From NCBI GenBank assembly GCA_017525855.1, contig JAFXSE010000060.1, positions 1-18,377 of the forward strand: 18,377 nucleotides of DNA, written 5' to 3'. A program made the position numbers and the translations under genes. The DNA is from Bacilli bacterium (GTDB lineage Bacteria; Bacillota; Bacilli; RF39; UBA660). The notes under the pieces are model-generated. The model saw only the letters and a list, made by a program, of their open reading frames with translations. It made no database searches and was not told the origin of the DNA. Positions 18,076 through 18,377 of the stretch are shown here, piece by piece; position 1 is the stretch's first letter, and every line of letters starts with the position of its first letter.

Positions 18076-18093
18076 TATTACATTTATGTAATA
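18076..18093. promoter_or_regulatory. Candidate operator palindrome in the divergent region
   Basis: TATTACATTTATGTAATA is a perfect 8-2-8 dyad. Its central ten bases, ACATTTATGT, are identical to the centre of the dyad at 5818-5835 that overlaps the other adhesin's -35. It could coordinate the two transcription units, but in AT-rich DNA the match could be chance. Confidence 0.4.
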
Positions 18094-18166
18094 CAATAAT
18101 AAAAAATAACAAATAAAAAACCTTAAAGCCTTTCTTTCGTAAGATCAACCCCATGTAAAAAAAATT

Positions 18167-18197
18167 TTGCAACATTTTTATACATCTTTCATATAAT
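18167..18197 (+). promoter_or_regulatory. Possible promoter of the plus-strand gene
   Basis: TTGCAA (18167-18172) and TATAAT (18192-18197) are separated by 19 nt, longer than the optimal 17. The position, about 44 nt before the start codon, fits a short leader ending in the strong RBS at 18226-18233. Confidence 0.45.
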
Positions 18198-18225
18198 AAT
18201 AATATGCATACATAATAATTTCTTT

Positions 18226-18233
18226 AAAGGAGG
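18226..18233 (+). promoter_or_regulatory. RBS of the plus-strand gene
   Basis: AAAGGAGG on the plus strand, 7 nt before ATG 18241. It is a near-ideal ribosome binding site, and it is the main reason to accept the truncated frame as a gene. Confidence 0.85.
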
Positions 18234-18240
18234 AATAAAT

Positions 18241-18377
18241 ATGAATGAAAAAAATGATATGAATGTTTTAATAAAGAAAGCTCAAGAGATGATTAACAAC
18301 AATCAAATTCCTAAAGAAGTAAGTCAAATAATTCAAAATATGCCCCAAACCACAAATAATAATAATAATAATAATAA
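18241..18377 (+). CDS. N-terminal part of an Asn-rich protein of unknown function (cut by the window edge)
   Basis: Only the first 45 codons are present. The protein begins MNEKNDMNVLIKKAQEMI, continues with a Q/N-rich amphipathic stretch (QIPKEVSQIIQNM), and enters a run of at least seven Asn encoded by AAT repeats at the window edge. There is no signal peptide or membrane segment in the visible part, so the start looks cytoplasmic. I do not recognise a family. It is transcribed divergently from the stalk gene and need not be related to the surface system; its poly-Asn run resembles the linkers of the neighbouring proteins. Confidence 0.75.
   Translation, partial: MNEKNDMNVLIKKAQEMINNNQIPKEVSQIIQNMPQTTNNNNNNN

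Larger units (their letters stand above)
17933..18240. promoter_or_regulatory. Divergent intergenic region between stalk gene and plus-strand gene
   Basis: Both genes start outward from these 308 bases. AAGGAG at 17942-17947 serves the stalk gene. I cannot pick one promoter for it. A TATAAT lies at 18051-18046 on the minus strand, but its -35 is poor; TATAGT-type boxes occur nearby. Two copies of CACTATATTT (17973-17982, 18017-18026) are 44 bp apart, and TATAGT/ACTATA arms (18007-18012, 18018-18023) form a short dyad. Confidence 0.5.

Noticed and set aside
18114..18145. A bulged hairpin with a T6 tail on the minus strand, upstream of the stalk gene.
   Set aside because: Seven broken pairs with a 3-nt bulge, and no gene upstream on that strand for it to terminate. 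It could be a leader attenuator but the evidence is weak.

Overview
The window is AT-rich and has strong AAAGGAGG-type ribosome binding sites. All three complete genes end in TAA, and every tryptophan codon checked is TGG. Secreted proteins with sortase-type C-termini point to a Gram-positive of the phylum Bacillota, most likely an uncultured-type gut or host-associated Clostridia member. That placement is inference; no RNA gene or housekeeping marker is present to confirm it.

Layout. Three giant secreted surface proteins fill the minus strand from 17932 to 189. The first (1659 aa) is a signal-peptide stalk protein of DUF11-like and SdrD_B-like domains with a C-terminal membrane anchor and no sorting motif. 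Only 31 nt later comes a 2247-aa sortase-anchored adhesin with an N-terminal thioester-type domain, so these two probably form one transcription unit ending at a hairpin terminator (6147-6176). After a roughly 540-bp intergenic region with a well-formed sigma-A promoter, a repeated octamer operator candidate and several hairpins, a paralogous 1809-aa thioester-type adhesin follows. It ends at a strong hairpin terminator (142-176). A short divergent plus-strand gene begins at 18241 and runs off the right edge into a poly-Asn stretch.

How the genes fit together. Both adhesins share the architecture signal peptide, thioester-type domain (Cys55 plus a downstream [IL]QxVVW glutamine), connecting beta domains, two SdrD_B-like/DUF11-like modules, and an MPPTG sorting signal. 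The stalk protein carries the same terminal SdrD_B-GL-DUF11-like module, but the position of MPPTG is occupied by a non-sortase sequence. The main difference between the adhesins is a roughly 438-residue insertion in the 2247-aa protein. It consists of three helical repeats with a 114-residue period followed by an Asn/Thr-rich linker encoded by a near-identical 48-bp tandem duplication. I read the locus as a covalent-adhesion surface system (inference). No sortase gene is inside the window.
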